DNA of 64,000 nucleotides from Rhizobacter sp. Root1221 (GTDB lineage: Bacteria > Pseudomonadota > Gammaproteobacteria > Burkholderiales > Burkholderiaceae_C): positions 1 to 64,000 of the forward strand of contig NZ_LMDI01000027.1 in NCBI RefSeq assembly GCF_001425785.1. The letters run 5' to 3'. A program made the translations under genes and the position numbers. Shown here piece by piece: positions 32,079-42,786 of the stretch; the first letter of the stretch is position 1; each line of letters opens with the position of its first letter. A model generated the notes under the pieces. It worked only from the letters and a program-made list of their open reading frames with translations, made no database searches and was not told the DNA's origin.

Positions 32079-32139
32079 GTCATCCCGGCGAAGGCCGGGG
32101 GCCATGGTGGCGGTGGGCCCCGGCGTGCGCCGGGGTGAC
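32079..32139. repeat. REP-like palindromic element between ugpA and ugpE
   Basis: GTCATCCCGGCG ... CGCCGGGGTGAC: outer arms pair over about 12 bases, with inner GGCCGGGGGCC-type pairing. Such GTCATCCCGGC palindromes are common extragenic elements in high-GC proteobacteria; it could change the relative output of the two permease genes. Confidence 0.6.
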
Positions 32140-32156
32140 AAGGGGCGGGCCATCAT

Positions 32157-33038
32157 CTAGTAGTTCACCTTCTTTTCAACGAACCGGAACTGGACCACCG
32201 TGAGCGCCACCACGATGAACATCAGCACCACAGACTGTGCTGCCGAGCCGCCCAGGTCCATCGCCTTGAACCCGTCGTAGTAGACCTTGTAGACGAGGAT
32301 GGCGGTGTCGCGGCCGGGACCGCCCTGCGTGGAGGCGTCGACGATGGCGAACGTCTCGAAGAACGCGTAGACCACGTTGATGACCAGCAGGAAGAACGTG
32401 GTGGGCGACAACAGGGGGAACTGGATCGTCCAGAATCGCCGCCAGGGCCGCGCCCCGTCGATCGCGGCCGCCTCGATCAGTGACTTGGGGATGCTCTGCA
32501 GCCCGGCCACGAAAAACAGGAAGTTGTAGGAGATCTGCTTCCACACCGCGGCCACCACGATCAGGGCCATGGCATGGTCGCTGTCGAGCAGGTGGTTCCA
32601 GGCGAAACCGATGGCCTGCAGGCCGTACGACACGATGCCGATGCTGGGGGCGAACAGGAACAGCCACAGCACCCCCGCCACGGCCGGGGCCACCGCGTAC
32701 GGCCAGATCAGCAGCGTGCGGTAGAGGGTGGTGCCGCGGACGATGCGGTCCGCGAACACCGCCAGCATCAGCGATACCGAGATGCCGAGCCCGGCCACGA
32801 GCACCGAGAACACCGCGGTGACCTTGAACGACGCGAGGTAGCTCTCGTCGGCCAGCAGGGCGCGGAAGTTGTCGAGGCCCACCCACTCCACGGACGTGCC
32901 GAACGCGTCGGACTGCTGCAGGGACTGCAGCAGTGCCTGTGCCGCGGGCCAGAAGAAAAACACCGAGATGATGGCGATCTGGGGTGCCAGGAGCACCCAC
33001 GGCAGCCAGCGGGACCGGAAGACGACGCGTTTTTCCAT
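32157..33038 (-). CDS. ugpA: sn-glycerol-3-phosphate ABC transporter permease UgpA
   Basis: A 293-residue inner-membrane permease with six hydrophobic segments and the EAA loop ([19 protein letters not shown]). With UgpE it forms the channel for glycerol-3-phosphate and glycerophosphodiesters. It starts four bases after ugpB, so the two are tightly coupled. Confidence 0.94.
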   Translation of the reverse strand: MEKRVVFRSRWLPWVLLAPQIAIISVFFFWPAAQALLQSLQQSDAFGTSVEWVGLDNFRALLADESYLASFKVTAVFSVLVAGLGISVSLMLAVFADRIVRGTTLYRTLLIWPYAVAPAVAGVLWLFLFAPSIGIVSYGLQAIGFAWNHLLDSDHAMALIVVAAVWKQISYNFLFFVAGLQSIPKSLIEAAAIDGARPWRRFWTIQFPLLSPTTFFLLVINVVYAFFETFAIVDASTQGGPGRDTAILVYKVYYDGFKAMDLGGSAAQSVVLMFIVVALTVVQFRFVEKKVNY

Positions 33039-33042
33039 GAAC

Positions 33043-34356
33043 TCAGCGCTTGTTGGCCTTTTCGAACTTCTCGAGAAGTTCGTTGCCGCGCTTCACGATG
33101 GATTCGAGGGCCTCCTTGGCCGTCTTCTTGCCGCCCCACACCTGTTCGAGTTCCTCGTCCTCGATGGTGCGGATCTGCGGGTAGTTGCCGAGGCGGATGC
33201 CGCGGCTCTTGTCGGTCACCTTGCGCACCATCTGCGTGACGGCCACGTCCGAGCCCGGGTTCTCCTTGTAGAAGCCCGACTTGTCGGTGAGTTCGTAGGC
33301 GGCCGTGGTGACCGGCAGGTAGCCGGTGCGCTTGTGGCTGGCGGACTGCACCTCGGGGGTGGAGATGTACTTGAAGAACGCGGCCACGCCCTTGTACTCG
33401 GCCGGCTTCTTGCCGGAGATGACCCACAGGCTCGCACCGCCGATCACGGTGTTCTGCGGGGCGCCCGGCACGTCGGGGTAGAAGGGCAGCGGCGCCACGG
33501 CGTACCCGAACTTGGCGTTCTTGCGCACGTTGCCCAGGAACCCGGACGACGTGGTGATCATGGCGCACTCACCGGACACGAACGAGGCCTCAGGCACGTT
33601 GCCGCGGCCCTTGTAGACGAACAGGCCCTGCTTGGCCATGTTGGCGAGGTTCTCGATGTGGCGCAGGTGCAGCGGCGAGTTCACCTGCAGGCGGGCATCC
33701 ATGCCGGCCAGGCCGTTGCGCTTGCTGGCGTACTCCACGTTGTGCCAGGCCGAGAAGCTCTCGAGCTGGGTCCAGCCCTGCCAGGCGGTGGTGAACGCGC
33801 ATTTGTGGCCGGAGGCCTTGAGCTTGGCGGCGGCCAGCGCCACCTCGGGCCAGGTGCCGGGCGCCTTGTTCGGGTCGAGGCCGGCCGCCTTGAAGGCGTC
33901 CTTGTTGTAATAGAAGACGGTGGTGGAGCTGTTGAACGGCAGGCTGATCATCTGGCCGTTCGGGGCCGTGTAGTAGCTGGCGACGGCCGGGATGTACACC
34001 GACTGGTCGAAGCCGGCGCCGGCGTCCTTCATGACCTGGCCCACGGGGATGGCCACGCCCTTGCTGGCCATCATCGTGGCGGTGCCTACCTCGTACACCT
34101 GCAGGATGTGGGGGGCATTGCCGGCGCGGAACGCGGCCACGGCGCCAGGCATCGATTCGTCGTAGCTGCCCTTGAACGTGGGCACCACCTTGTATTCCTT
34201 CTGGCTCGCGTTGAAATCGCGGGCGAGGTCGTTGACCCATTCGCCGTTGACGGCGGTCATCGAGTGCCACCACTGGATCTCGATCTGGGCTTGGGCCGGG
34301 GCGGCGGACAGGGCGAGCAGGCCCGCGGCCAGGGCAAGTGCGGTCTTGGTGTTCAT
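33043..34356 (-). CDS. ugpB: sn-glycerol-3-phosphate-binding protein UgpB
   Basis: A 437-residue periplasmic solute-binding protein. Residues 1-23 are a signal peptide (ending AQAQ), followed by [20 protein letters not shown] and, further on, the conserved [16 protein letters not shown] and ASLWVISGK. It delivers glycerol-3-phosphate to UgpAE. The start at 34356 is chosen because it begins the signal peptide. In E. coli the operon is under PhoB; I see no convincing Pho box in the 228 bases upstream. Confidence 0.95.
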   Translation of the reverse strand: MNTKTALALAAGLLALSAAPAQAQIEIQWWHSMTAVNGEWVNDLARDFNASQKEYKVVPTFKGSYDESMPGAVAAFRAGNAPHILQVYEVGTATMMASKGVAIPVGQVMKDAGAGFDQSVYIPAVASYYTAPNGQMISLPFNSSTTVFYYNKDAFKAAGLDPNKAPGTWPEVALAAAKLKASGHKCAFTTAWQGWTQLESFSAWHNVEYASKRNGLAGMDARLQVNSPLHLRHIENLANMAKQGLFVYKGRGNVPEASFVSGECAMITTSSGFLGNVRKNAKFGYAVAPLPFYPDVPGAPQNTVIGGASLWVISGKKPAEYKGVAAFFKYISTPEVQSASHKRTGYLPVTTAAYELTDKSGFYKENPGSDVAVTQMVRKVTDKSRGIRLGNYPQIRTIEDEELEQVWGGKKTAKEALESIVKRGNELLEKFEKANKR

Positions 34357-34584
34357 TTTTGGGGGCTCCAGGGCGCCAGGATCGGCGGGAAAAACCGTCG
34401 AGTAGGCCAAACGGATGTGACACGCAGGTTTATGTCCTCCGGAACCGGTCAAGGGCATCCGGGATTACCCCTCTGGACCCACATATTCGAGATTTCCGGG
34501 GCAGCGGAGCGGCCTGCCCTGGTTCCCAGGCTGCGGTACCATTCGTTTCCAACGCCATACAGGTGCAGTCGACGCCTGGAGTCC

Positions 34585-37500
34585 ATGAACGCGCCGCTTC
34601 CGCTCAACCACATTGCCGCCGCGGCCGACGCGGCGCACCACGCGCCCCGCCTGCGCGAAATTCCGTACAACTACACCTCGTTCTCCGACCGGGAGATCGT
34701 CATCCGCATCCTCGGCCCCCGGGCGTGGGAGCTGCTGAACCGCCTGCGCGAGGAACGCCGCACCGGCCGCTCCGCCCGCATGCTGTACGAGGTGATCGGC
34801 GACGTGTGGGTGGTCCAGCGCAACCCGTACCTCCAGGACGACCTGCTCGACAACCCCAAGCGCCGCGGCCAGCTCATCGAGGCGCTGAACCACCGCCTGA
34901 ACGAGGTCCAGCACCGCCGCGATCCGGCCGCCGACCAGGAACGCGACGCCTCCGTGGGCGAACTCCTGGACGCCGCCAGCCGGGCCGTGAAGGCATTTGC
35001 CGACCAGTTCAAGCAGGTGGCCGAGCTGCGCCGCCGCGCCACGAAGGTGCTGGGCCGCCATACCGCGAAGGACAACATCAAGTTCGACGGACTGTCGCGT
35101 GTGGCCCACGTGACCGACGCCACCGACTGGCGCGTCGAGTACCCGTTCGTGGTGCTGACCCCCGACACCGAGGCCGAGATGGCCGCGCTGGTCAAGCACT
35201 GCATCGAGCTCGGCCTCACCATCATCCCGCGGGGGGGCGGCACCGGCTACACCGGCGGCGCCGTGCCGCTCACGTGGAACAGCGCCGTCATCAACACCGA
35301 GAAGCTCGAGGCGATGACCGAGGTGGAACACGTCCGCCTGCCGGGCCTCGACCGCGACGTGGCCACCATCTGGACCGAAGCCGGCGTGGTCACCCAGCGG
35401 GTGGCCGATGCCGCGGAACGGGCGGGTTTCGTGTTCGCCGTGGACCCCACCTCGGCCGAGGCCTCGTGCGTGGGCGGCAACGTGGCCATGAACGCCGGTG
35501 GCAAGAAGGCCGTGCTGTGGGGCACCGCGCTCGACAACCTGGTGTCCTGGCGCATGGTCACCCCCGAGGCCAAGTGGCTCGAAGTGACGCGCCTGGACCA
35601 CAACCTCGGCAAGATCCACGACGTGGCCGTGGCCACGTTCGAGCTGAAATACTTCGATGCGTCGGGCAAGACGCTGGAGCGCGTGGAGCGCCTGGAAGTG
35701 CCCGGCCGCACCTTCCGCAAGGAAGGCCTCGGCAAGGACGTCACCGACAAGTTCCTGGCCGGCCTGCCAGGCATCCAGAAGGAAGGCTGCGACGGCCTGA
35801 TCACCAGCTGCCGCTGGGTGGTGCACAAGATGCCCGCCCACACGCGCACGGTGTGCCTGGAATTCTTCGGCAACGCGAAGGACGCGGTGCCGTCCATCGT
35901 CGAGATCAAGGACTTCATGTTCGCCGAGGCCAAGGCCGGCGGCGCCATCCTGGCCGGCCTCGAGCACCTGGACGACCGCTACCTGAAGGCCGTGGGTTAC
36001 GCCACCAAGAGCAAGCGCGGCGGCCTGCCGAAGATGGTGCTCGTGGGCGACATCGCCGGTGACGACGCCGACGTGGTGGCCCGGGCCACCAGCGAGGTGG
36101 TGCGCCTGGCCAACGGCCGCGCGGGCGAGGGTTTCGTGGCCGTGAGCGCCGATGCCCGCAAGAAGTTCTGGCTCGACCGCAAGCGCACCGCCGCCATCAG
36201 CAAGCACACGAACGCGTTCAAGGTGAACGAGGACGTGGTGATCCCGCTGCCGCGCATGGGCGAGTACACGAACGGCATCGAGCGCATCAACATCGAGCTC
36301 AGCCTGCGCAACAAGCTGGCGCTGGTGGACGCGCTGGAAGACTTTTTCCTGAAGGGCAACCTGCCCCTTGGCAAGAGCGACGACGCGGGCGAGATCGCGT
36401 CCGCCGAGTTGCTGGAAGACCGTGTGCAGCAGGCCCTCGCCATGCTGCGCGACGTGCGCAGCCTCTGGCAGCAGTGGCTGCACCAGCTCGACGTGGAACA
36501 GGCCGACAACGGCCGCACGTTCTTCTTCGACCTGCAGGACCACACGCTGCGCGCTTCGTGGAAGACGCAGATCCGCGGCCCGTTGCAGCGCATCTTCGCG
36601 GGTTCGGCACTGTCGCCCATCGTGGACGCCTGCGTGCGCATCCACAAGGAGGTGCTGCGGGGCCGCGTGTGGGTGGCGCTGCACATGCACGCCGGCGACG
36701 GCAACGTGCACACGAACATCCCGGTCAACAGCGACAACTACGAGATGCTGCAGACGGCCCATGAGGCCGTGGCGCGCATCATGGTGCTGGCGCGGTCGCT
36801 CGACGGGGTGATCTCCGGCGAACACGGCATCGGCATCACGAAGCTCGAGTTCCTGACCGACGACGAACTGCGCGACTTCACCGACTACAAGCAGCGCATC
36901 GACCCGGAAGGCCGCTTCAACAAGGGCAAGCTGCTGCGCGGTGCCGGCCTCAAGGCCGACCTGACCAACGCCTACACCCCGAGCTTCGGGCTGATGGGGC
37001 ATGAGTCGCTCATTATGCAGCAGAGCGACATCGGCGACATCGCCAACTCGATGAAGGACTGCCTGCGCTGCGGCAAGTGCAAGCCCGTGTGCGCCACGCA
37101 CGTGCCGCGCGCGAACCTGCTGTACAGCCCGCGCAACAAGATCCTCGCCACGTCGTTGCTGGTGGAGGCCTTCCTCTACGAGGAACAGACGCGCCGCGGT
37201 GTCAGCATCAAGCACTGGGAAGAGTTCGAGGACGTGGCCGACCACTGCACGGTTTGCCACAAGTGCCTCACGCCGTGCCCGGTCAAGATCGACTTCGGCG
37301 ACGTGTCGATGAACATGCGCAACCTGTTGACCAAGATGGGGAAGAAGAGCTTCCGCCCGGGCAACAAGATGGCCATGATGATGCTCAACGCCACCAACCC
37401 GGAAACCATCAAGCTGCTGCGCATGGGCATGGTGGACGTGGGCTTCAAGGCGCAGCGCCTGGCGAACAACCTGCTGCGCGGCCTCGCGAAGAAGCAGACC

Positions 37501-38463
37501 GCCGCCCCGCGTTCCACGGTGGGCACCGCGCCCATCAAGGAGCAGGTGATCCACTTCATCAACAAGAAGCTGCCGGGCGGCCTGCCGAAAAAGACGGCGC
37601 GTGCGCTGCTCGACATCGAGGACAAGGACTACGTCCCCATCATCCGCGACCCGAAGGCCACCACGGCCGAGACCGAGGCGGTGTTCTATTTCCCTGGCTG
37701 CGGATCCGAGCGGTTGTTCTCGCAGGTGGGCCTGGCCACGCAGGCCATGCTGTGGCATGCCGGCGTGCAGACCGTGCTGCCGCCGGGTTACCTGTGCTGC
37801 GGTTACCCGCAGCGCGGCAGCGGCCAGTTCGACAAGGCCGACAAGATCATCACCGACAACCGGGTGCTGTTCCACCGCGTGGCCAACACGCTGAACTACC
37901 TGGACATCAAGACGGTGGTGGTCAGCTGCGGCACCTGCTACGACCAGCTCCAGGGCTACCAGTTCGACAAGATCTTCCCGGGCTGCCGCATCATCGACAT
38001 CCACGAGTACCTGCTGGAAAAGGGCATCACGCTGCAGGGGCAGGGCGGGTACCTGTACCACGATCCGTGCCACACGCCCATGAAGCTCCAGGACCCGATG
38101 AAGACGGTCAAGGCGCTCGTGGGCGACAACGTGCTCAAGAGCGAGCGATGCTGCGGCGAAAGCGGCACGCTGGGCGTGACGCGCCCCGACGTGGCCACGC
38201 AGATCCGTTTCCGCAAGGAAGAGGAGCTGAAGAAGAACGAGGCGGCGCTGCGCGCCACCGGCGCCGAAGGTGACCTGAAGATCCTCACCAGCTGCCCGTC
38301 GTGCCTGCAGGGCCTGAGCCGCTACGGCAATGACCTGAACAACGGGCTGCTCGAGGCCGACTACATCGTGGTCGAGATGGCGAACAAGATTCTCGGCCCT
38401 GACTGGATGCCCGACTACGTCAAGCGCGCCAACGACGGCGGGATCGAGCGGGTGCTCGTCTGA
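34585..38463 (+). CDS. DUF3683-type FAD/FMN oxidoreductase with FeS and CCG domains
   Basis: A 1292-residue multi-domain protein. An N-terminal DUF3683 region (about 1-150) is followed by an FAD-binding PCMH domain ([16 protein letters not shown] near 215), a C-terminal FAD-oxidase cap (GEHGIGITK near 745), two 4Fe-4S motifs ([11 protein letters not shown] near 826 and [12 protein letters not shown] near 889) and two CCG domains ([10 protein letters not shown] near 1072 and CCGESG near 1190). This resembles D-lactate or glycolate dehydrogenase subunits fused into one chain. The true substrate is unknown. ATG 34585 begins MNAPLPLNH. Its TGA overlaps the ATG of the next gene. Confidence 0.92.
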   Translation: MNAPLPLNHIAAAADAAHHAPRLREIPYNYTSFSDREIVIRILGPRAWELLNRLREERRTGRSARMLYEVIGDVWVVQRNPYLQDDLLDNPKRRGQLIEALNHRLNEVQHRRDPAADQERDASVGELLDAASRAVKAFADQFKQVAELRRRATKVLGRHTAKDNIKFDGLSRVAHVTDATDWRVEYPFVVLTPDTEAEMAALVKHCIELGLTIIPRGGGTGYTGGAVPLTWNSAVINTEKLEAMTEVEHVRLPGLDRDVATIWTEAGVVTQRVADAAERAGFVFAVDPTSAEASCVGGNVAMNAGGKKAVLWGTALDNLVSWRMVTPEAKWLEVTRLDHNLGKIHDVAVATFELKYFDASGKTLERVERLEVPGRTFRKEGLGKDVTDKFLAGLPGIQKEGCDGLITSCRWVVHKMPAHTRTVCLEFFGNAKDAVPSIVEIKDFMFAEAKAGGAILAGLEHLDDRYLKAVGYATKSKRGGLPKMVLVGDIAGDDADVVARATSEVVRLANGRAGEGFVAVSADARKKFWLDRKRTAAISKHTNAFKVNEDVVIPLPRMGEYTNGIERINIELSLRNKLALVDALEDFFLKGNLPLGKSDDAGEIASAELLEDRVQQALAMLRDVRSLWQQWLHQLDVEQADNGRTFFFDLQDHTLRASWKTQIRGPLQRIFAGSALSPIVDACVRIHKEVLRGRVWVALHMHAGDGNVHTNIPVNSDNYEMLQTAHEAVARIMVLARSLDGVISGEHGIGITKLEFLTDDELRDFTDYKQRIDPEGRFNKGKLLRGAGLKADLTNAYTPSFGLMGHESLIMQQSDIGDIANSMKDCLRCGKCKPVCATHVPRANLLYSPRNKILATSLLVEAFLYEEQTRRGVSIKHWEEFEDVADHCTVCHKCLTPCPVKIDFGDVSMNMRNLLTKMGKKSFRPGNKMAMMMLNATNPETIKLLRMGMVDVGFKAQRLANNLLRGLAKKQTAAPRSTVGTAPIKEQVIHFINKKLPGGLPKKTARALLDIEDKDYVPIIRDPKATTAETEAVFYFPGCGSERLFSQVGLATQAMLWHAGVQTVLPPGYLCCGYPQRGSGQFDKADKIITDNRVLFHRVANTLNYLDIKTVVVSCGTCYDQLQGYQFDKIFPGCRIIDIHEYLLEKGITLQGQGGYLYHDPCHTPMKLQDPMKTVKALVGDNVLKSERCCGESGTLGVTRPDVATQIRFRKEEELKKNEAALRATGAEGDLKILTSCPSCLQGLSRYGNDLNNGLLEADYIVVEMANKILGPDWMPDYVKRANDGGIERVLV

Positions 38464-38903
38464 TGGCCGCAGGATGCGAGCTTTGCGAACAGCCGGGCGG
38501 GGTGCCCGTGGCGTCCGGCCTGGCGTGGCGGGTCATCCGGGTGGCGGACGCCGATTTCCCGGCGTTCTACCGCGTGGTCTGGACGGCGCACGTGGCCGAG
38601 TTCACCGACCTGTCCCCGGCTGAGCGAGCCACCTGCATGGACGTGGTGGCCCGGGTGGAGACGGTGCTGCGCGAGCGGCTGTCGCCCACCAAGATCAACC
38701 TGGCGGCGTTGGGCAACATGGTGCCGCACCTGCACTGGCACGTGATCGCCCGCTTCGACTGGGACAGCCACTTCCCCCAGCCGGTGTGGGGCACCCGCCA
38801 GCGCGACGTGGCGCCTCCGGCCGCCAGCCGCCTGGCCGTGCCGCTCGACGTGCTCGACGCCGCGGTGCGGTCCGCCGTGCAGGCGGCCGAGGAAAGCGCC
38901 TGA
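38463..38903 (+). CDS. HIT family protein
   Basis: A 146-residue histidine-triad protein, a nucleotide hydrolase or transferase. The catalytic triad is in HLHWHVIARF near residue 91. It overlaps the preceding oxidoreductase by one base (TGATG) and is followed at once by the DUF971 gene, so it is part of the same operon. ATG 38463. Confidence 0.92.
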   Translation: MAAGCELCEQPGGVPVASGLAWRVIRVADADFPAFYRVVWTAHVAEFTDLSPAERATCMDVVARVETVLRERLSPTKINLAALGNMVPHLHWHVIARFDWDSHFPQPVWGTRQRDVAPPAASRLAVPLDVLDAAVRSAVQAAEESA

Positions 38904-38904
38904 C

Positions 38905-39321
38905 ATGGCCGGCCTGAAAAAGGATTCCCCCACGCCCACGGCCCTCGTCGTGCACCAGCAGTCGCGGGTGCTCGAGGTGGGGTTTTCCGACGGTGCCACG
39001 TTCCGCATCCCGTTCGAGCTGATGCGGGTGTACTCGCCGTCGGCGGAGGTGCAGGGCCACGGCCCCGGCCAGGAGGTGCTGCAGACGGGCAAGCGCGGCG
39101 TCGGCCTGGTCGATCTGGCCCAGGTGGGCCACTACGCCGTGCAGCCCACGTTCACCGACGGCCACCAATCCGGCATCTTCACGTGGGAATACCTGTACTT
39201 CCTCGGGTCGCAGGAGTCCGACCTGTGGCGCCAGTACGAAGCCCGCCTGGCCGCCGCCGGTGCCAGCCGTGACACCGAGATGCCGCCCCCGGCCGCGCCG
39301 GGCTGCGGCCACTCGCATTGA
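38905..39321 (+). CDS. DUF971 domain protein
   Basis: A 138-residue protein of DUF971, also called the gamma-butyrobetaine hydroxylase-like N-terminal domain: [20 protein letters not shown], then [20 protein letters not shown] and YLYFLG. The C terminus ends CGHSH, a possible metal site. It often sits beside ubiE in betaproteobacteria. Role unknown. Confidence 0.9.
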   Translation: MAGLKKDSPTPTALVVHQQSRVLEVGFSDGATFRIPFELMRVYSPSAEVQGHGPGQEVLQTGKRGVGLVDLAQVGHYAVQPTFTDGHQSGIFTWEYLYFLGSQESDLWRQYEARLAAAGASRDTEMPPPAAPGCGHSH

Positions 39322-39344
39322 CCGACTTCCCAGAAGGGTTCCCC

Positions 39345-40076
39345 ATGAGCAACACCCACTTCGGTTACCAGACGGTCGACGAAAAGGAAAAATCGGGCCG
39401 CGTGCGCGGTGTGTTCGATTCCGTGGCGTCGCGCTACGACGTCATGAACGACCTGATGTCGATGGGCCTGCACCGGCTCTGGAAGGCCTACACCGTCACC
39501 ATCGCCGGCCTGCGTCCGGGCGACCGGGTGCTCGACATCGCTGGCGGCACGGGCGACCTGGCCCGGGCGTTTGCCAAGAAGGTGGGCCCGCGGGGCCTGG
39601 TGGTGCACACCGACATCAACGAGGCCATGCTCCGCCAGGGGCGCAACCGGCTGCTCGACGAGGGGCTCGTGCTGCCCACGACCCTTTGCGACGCCGAGAA
39701 ATTGCCGTTCCCGGACGCCAGCTTCGACCTCGTCAGCGTGGCCTTCGGCCTGCGCAACATGACCCACAAGGACCAGGCGCTCGCCGAGATGAACCGGGTG
39801 CTCCGCCCGGGCGGCAAGCTGCTGGTGCTGGAATTCTCGAAGGTGGCCAAGCCGCTGGAGAAGGCCTACGACTTCTATTCCTTCAAGGTGCTGCCCCGCA
39901 TCGGGCAGGTGGTGGCCGGCGACGCCGAGAGCTACCGGTACCTCGCCGAATCCATCCGCATGCACCCGGGCCAGCAGGAACTGAAGGCCTTGATGAAAAC
40001 CGCCGGGTTCTCGCACGTGGACGTGCACAACCTGAGCGCGGGGGTGGTGGCGTTGCACGTTGGCATCAAGTGCTGA
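39345..40076 (+). CDS. ubiE: ubiquinone/menaquinone C-methyltransferase UbiE
   Basis: A 243-residue SAM-dependent methyltransferase that performs the C-methylation step of ubiquinone (and menaquinone) synthesis. The SAM motif [12 protein letters not shown] is near residue 64; the family patterns [13 protein letters not shown] and [17 protein letters not shown] are clear. ATG 39345 follows AGAAGGGTTCC. It closes the four-gene block that starts with the FAD oxidoreductase. Confidence 0.96.
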   Translation: MSNTHFGYQTVDEKEKSGRVRGVFDSVASRYDVMNDLMSMGLHRLWKAYTVTIAGLRPGDRVLDIAGGTGDLARAFAKKVGPRGLVVHTDINEAMLRQGRNRLLDEGLVLPTTLCDAEKLPFPDASFDLVSVAFGLRNMTHKDQALAEMNRVLRPGGKLLVLEFSKVAKPLEKAYDFYSFKVLPRIGQVVAGDAESYRYLAESIRMHPGQQELKALMKTAGFSHVDVHNLSAGVVALHVGIKC

Positions 40077-40231
40077 GCCGGCGGGTTCGGGGTTGACAGG
40101 CCCCGGTCCCGCCCGAACGGCCCGGGAGGGCTGGAATTTTTACGCGTCCGCCGGCCAACCGGCACGGTTGACGTGCCCCCGAGGTGGTGCTTTCGCACCC
40201 TTTCACGCGGGTTCCTGATGGGCGAGTGCCG

Positions 40232-40257
40232 GAAAGCGTGACGCAGTTCACGCTTTC
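40232..40257. terminator. inverted repeat after ubiE (terminator or operator)
   Basis: GAAAGCGTGA, six bases, TCACGCTTTC: a perfect 10-bp inverted repeat 155 bases after ubiE and about 90 bases before the sigma-54 promoter candidate. No T-run follows, so an operator is as likely as a terminator. Confidence 0.4.
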
Positions 40258-40326
40258 GCTTCGTTACCCCGCGCTGGCGGCAAACAGGCGCGTGCCGCCG
40301 CCGCAGATTCCTCGCAACGCCCAATG

Positions 40327-40342
40327 TGGCGCGCATGTTGCA
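40327..40342 (+). promoter_or_regulatory. sigma-54 promoter candidate upstream of the exopolysaccharide locus
   Basis: TGGCGCGCATGTTGCA matches the -24/-12 pattern TGGCACG-N4-TTGCA with one difference and the correct GG-N10-GC spacing. It lies about 190 bases before the first gene. The rest of the 454-bp gap holds the inverted repeat at 40232 and a seven-C/seven-G hairpin at about 40379-40399. Confidence 0.55.
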
Positions 40343-40502
40343 GCCGCGCGTGCGCCGGTGCGCGGAGCCCTCTCGCGGCCCCCCCGGAACACGGGGGGGA
40401 ACCCTCAATTGGAGGATGGTGAGGTTGGGGGCGGCAACGAAAATTGCAACCAGTGATTGCGCCTCGCCAAGGAGATCGGTATCCACCGGTTCGCAGAGGG
40501 CG

Positions 40503-40516
40503 CGGGTGCAAACCCG
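40503..40516 (+). promoter_or_regulatory. tetraloop hairpin abutting the ribosome-binding site
   Basis: CGGGT-GCAA-ACCCG forms a GNRA-type hairpin directly followed by GAAGGA. The AAGGA at 40518-40522 is eight bases from ATG 40531 but touches ATG 40522, which favours the later start. Confidence 0.4.
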
Positions 40517-40530
40517 GAAGGATGAGTCAA

Positions 40531-41934
40531 ATGCTGAAAGTGTTCCAGCTCCACGTATCGATCGCCACGTTCGCCGGCATGGTGGCCGACGGGCTGCTGT
40601 GCTTCTTCGCGGTGCTGCTGGCGGCATCGTCGCTGCAACTCGTTCCCGGCACGGCCGCGCAGTCCGCGCTGACCGCGCCGCACATCTTCCTGTTCGCGAG
40701 TGGCTTCGCGATGGTGATGTCGCTGCTGTACGCGTTCGTCGGCCTGTACCGCCCCACGCCCATCGCGTTCGGCGCCATGCTGCGCCGCACGCTGGTGGCG
40801 CTGCTGGTAGGCGGCTACCTGACGTACCTGGTGCTCAAGCAGATCTCCGAAGGCGGGTACGCCAGCCAGCTGATGCTGTCGGTCACGCTGTACCTGCTGG
40901 TGGGCCTGGTGGTGGTGCGTGGCGCCATCTTCGCTGCGCGCCGCCTGGCTACCACGCCCCGCGTGCTGATCGTCGGCACCGGCCCGGAAGCCCAAAGCGT
41001 CGCGACCGATCTGATGACCCTCAAGCGTGTTTCACGCGATGTGGTGGGTTTTTTCGCCACCGACCCGGAATGCGCCCAGAACGGCACCATGCGCGGCCAC
41101 CCGGTGTTCTCCGGTGACCAGTCCATCGAAGACATCGTCGCCGCCCACCAGGTGGACGAGATCATCGTGGCCGTGCGTGAACAGCGCGGCGGCGGTGTCC
41201 CCATGGACCAGCTGCTCGCCTGCCGCATCCGCGGCATCCCCATCCTCGACCTGGCCGGCTTCTACGAGCGCGCCAAGTCCGAAGTGCCCATCGACAGCCT
41301 CAAGGCCAGCTGGCTCGTGTACGGCCATGGTTTCGTGCAGGGCCGCGCCCGCCAGTTCGCCAAGCGCACGTTCGACATCGTCAGCTCGTCGCTGCTGCTG
41401 CTGGTGGCCTCGCCGATCATGCTGATCACGATGCTGCTGATCAAGCTCGACAGCGCCGGCCCGGTGCTCTACAGCCAGGAACGCGTGGGCCTTGGCGGCA
41501 AGGGGTTCATGTGCCTGAAGTTCCGCAGCATGCGCACCGACGCCGAGAAGGACGGCAAGGCCGTCTGGGCCACGAAAAACGATTCGCGCGTCACCCGCGT
41601 GGGTGCCTTCATCCGCAAGACCCGCATCGACGAACTGCCGCAGCTCTTCAGCGTGCTCAGGGGGGAGATGAGCATGGTGGGTCCCCGCCCTGAACGCCCC
41701 ACGTTCGTGAACGAACTCAAGCAAGTGATCCCGTTCTATGATGTGCGCCACAGCATCAAGCCGGGTGTGACCGGCTGGGCGCAGGTTCGTTACAGTTACG
41801 GCGCATCCGTCGATGACGCACGCAAGAAGCACCAGTACGACCTCTACTACGTCAAGAACAACTCGCTGTTGTTGGACATCCTGGTTCTGATCGAAACCGT
41901 GAGTGTGGTGCTCTTCCGCGAAGGTGCTCATTGA
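40531..41934 (+). CDS. TIGR03013-type XrtA/PEP-CTERM system sugar transferase
   Basis: A 467-residue polyprenyl-phosphate sugar-1-phosphate transferase that starts repeat-unit assembly. There are four N-terminal membrane helices, a CoA-binding-like Rossmann segment ([17 protein letters not shown]), then a membrane re-entrant helix and the catalytic bacterial-sugar-transferase domain: [51 protein letters not shown] 40531 is chosen over 40522 because the ribosome-binding site fits it. It heads the polysaccharide locus behind the sigma-54 promoter candidate. Confidence 0.9.
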   Translation: MLKVFQLHVSIATFAGMVADGLLCFFAVLLAASSLQLVPGTAAQSALTAPHIFLFASGFAMVMSLLYAFVGLYRPTPIAFGAMLRRTLVALLVGGYLTYLVLKQISEGGYASQLMLSVTLYLLVGLVVVRGAIFAARRLATTPRVLIVGTGPEAQSVATDLMTLKRVSRDVVGFFATDPECAQNGTMRGHPVFSGDQSIEDIVAAHQVDEIIVAVREQRGGGVPMDQLLACRIRGIPILDLAGFYERAKSEVPIDSLKASWLVYGHGFVQGRARQFAKRTFDIVSSSLLLLVASPIMLITMLLIKLDSAGPVLYSQERVGLGGKGFMCLKFRSMRTDAEKDGKAVWATKNDSRVTRVGAFIRKTRIDELPQLFSVLRGEMSMVGPRPERPTFVNELKQVIPFYDVRHSIKPGVTGWAQVRYSYGASVDDARKKHQYDLYYVKNNSLLLDILVLIETVSVVLFREGAH

Positions 41935-41978
41935 ATGACATGCGGTTCAGATCCGTTGGATTGCAAAGGGAAATTCGA

Positions 41979-42596
41979 ATGAGTGCGAAGCGTGTGATGG
42001 TGTGGTGTGGGCTGCTGTTGTCGGCAGCCGTCCTGTCGGCCTGCGGGTCGTTGAGCAGTTACCCCGCGGCACCGCAGTCCGCGGCCTCGGTGGACCACCG
42101 CTACAAGATCGGCCCGCTCGACACACTGAACATCGTGGTGTGGCGCAACCCCGAGCTGTCGTCCACCGTCACGGTGCGCCCCGATGGCCGCATCGCCACG
42201 CCGCTGGTCGAAGACCTGGTGGCTGCCGGCCGCAATCCGGTCGACCTCGCCCGTGAAGTCGAGACCGTACTCGCCAAGTACGTGCGCGACCCGGTGGTCA
42301 CCGTGGTGGTGAGCGGCTTCCAGGGCAACTATTCCGACCAGATCCGCATCGTCGGCGAGGCCGCACGACCGCAAGCTGTCGCCTATCGCCAGGACATGAC
42401 CGTCCTGGACGTCATGATCCAGGCAGGTGGCCTGACCGATTTCGCCGACGGCAACGGTGCCGTGCTGGTGCGTGGTTCCGAGAAGGGCAAGCAGTACTCT
42501 GTCCGGCTGAAGGACCTGCTCAAGCGTGGCGACATTTCCGCCAACGTGGCGGTGCTGCCGGGCGACATCGTGATCGTGCCGCAAAGCTGGTTCTGA
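41979..42596 (+). CDS. XrtA/PEP-CTERM-type polysaccharide export lipoprotein
   Basis: A 205-residue outer-membrane export protein of the Wza/EpsE family. It has a lipoprotein signal (VMVWCGLLLSAAVLSAC, lipid Cys near residue 22), a polysaccharide export domain (YKIGPLDTLNIVVWRNPELS) and a SLBB domain (IRIVGEAARPQAV, then DVMIQAGGL). It moves polymer across the outer membrane with the chain-length protein. ATG 41979 is chosen; an in-frame TTG at 41931 lies against the previous stop. Confidence 0.9.
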   Translation: MSAKRVMVWCGLLLSAAVLSACGSLSSYPAAPQSAASVDHRYKIGPLDTLNIVVWRNPELSSTVTVRPDGRIATPLVEDLVAAGRNPVDLAREVETVLAKYVRDPVVTVVVSGFQGNYSDQIRIVGEAARPQAVAYRQDMTVLDVMIQAGGLTDFADGNGAVLVRGSEKGKQYSVRLKDLLKRGDISANVAVLPGDIVIVPQSWF

Positions 42597-42786
42597 TCCC
42601 TTGTCCGCGCCGGGAACTCCGGCGGCGGAACCCCCCGGCTGTCCGGCGGGTCGGCCTCACCGCCAAATCGTAGCCATCCCACCACGCGAGCGTCCCGCGA
42701 CGCGTGCAGGCGTCATCGTGCAGGAGCATCATTCTCCGGCGCGGTGCGCTTTCTGATTTCTCTTGAACGTTAGCCAGACAGGGGCC

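Noticed and set aside
34357-34584. Pho box upstream of ugpB
   Set aside because: No pair of CTGTCAT-like half sites at 11-bp spacing; only isolated TGTCAC.
34465-38073. 1202-residue minus-strand frame opposite the FAD oxidoreductase
   Set aside because: Its length is a by-product of high GC and the codon pattern of the real + strand gene; the + strand has complete FAD, FeS and CCG motifs, while the minus frame has none.
40440-40520. Cyclic-di-GMP or other riboswitch before the first polysaccharide gene
   Set aside because: Only a simple hairpin is visible; the conserved elements of known classes are absent.
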